From Bacillota bacterium (GTDB lineage Bacteria; Bacillota; Clostridia; Christensenellales; Aristaeellaceae): a DNA stretch of 6,412 bases. The translations under genes were made by a program, and so were the position numbers. Below the pieces are notes generated by a model. That model was not told the DNA's origin and did no database searches. It was given only the letters and a program-made list of their open reading frames with translations. The stretch spans positions 1 through 6,412 of the forward strand of contig JAEWNM010000288.1 in the NCBI GenBank assembly GCA_023392755.1, written 5' to 3'. Numbering within the stretch: position 1 is the first letter of the stretch; every line of letters starts with the position of its first letter. Shown in pieces: positions 6,385-6,412 of this stretch.

Positions 6385-6412
6385 TTCGCCAACGGCAACA
6401 ACCTCGAAGGAT
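6385..6412 (+). pseudogene. Continuation of the ThuA-like reading frame beyond the TAA
   Basis: In the same frame as the ThuA gene, codons after the TAA read FANGNNLEG up to the window edge. After GKGRVA a ThuA protein would read about Y-F-A-N-G-H/N-N-L-E-G, so these nine residues look like the true C-terminal extension. Changing the third base of TAA to C or T would give tyrosine and one continuous protein. The rest of the C-terminus lies beyond the window. Confidence 0.6.

Noticed and set aside
1..6412. Genetic code change with TAA read as an amino acid
   Set aside because: The solute-binding protein, AraC, MFS and MATE genes all end in TAA at their natural family lengths, so only the ThuA stop is out of place.

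Overview
The window carries five genes, all on the + strand, with no RNA genes, CRISPR arrays or mobile elements that I can recognise. The style points to a Gram-positive anaerobe of the Clostridia/Paenibacillus type: an LplA-like sugar-binding lipoprotein, a membrane-anchored AraC regulator with an extracellular sensor, strong AGGAGG-type ribosome binding sites and moderately GC-rich DNA (by eye). This placement is inference from gene families, not a species call.

Layout: 1-677 is the 3' end of an extracellular solute-binding protein of a carbohydrate ABC importer, closed by a hairpin terminator (692-736). A new unit starts with a 750-residue AraC-family regulator with two membrane segments (816-3068). 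Its stop codon overlaps the start of a 402-residue MFS transporter by one base (TAATG, 3066-3070), so these two are translationally coupled. A 160-base gap (4277-4436) has no clear terminator but can fold in several ways, including one that would cover the Shine-Dalgarno (SD) site of the next gene. That gene is a 462-residue MATE-family exporter (4437-5825). A ThuA-domain gene follows after 16 bases (5842 onward).

Together the genes look like part of a sugar or sugar-derivative utilisation locus: an ABC importer upstream, a surface-sensing regulator, a second permease, an exporter, and a ThuA-like protein of the kind found in trehalose and related disaccharide loci. The substrate cannot be read from the sequence.

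The most concrete oddity is in the ThuA gene. Its reading frame hits TAA at 6382-6384 in the middle of a family-typical motif, and family-like residues continue in the same frame to the end of the window. This is a real nonsense mutation, a sequencing or assembly error near an end, or, much less likely, recoding. I did not find a clearly new biological system; the other findings are modest regulatory hypotheses.
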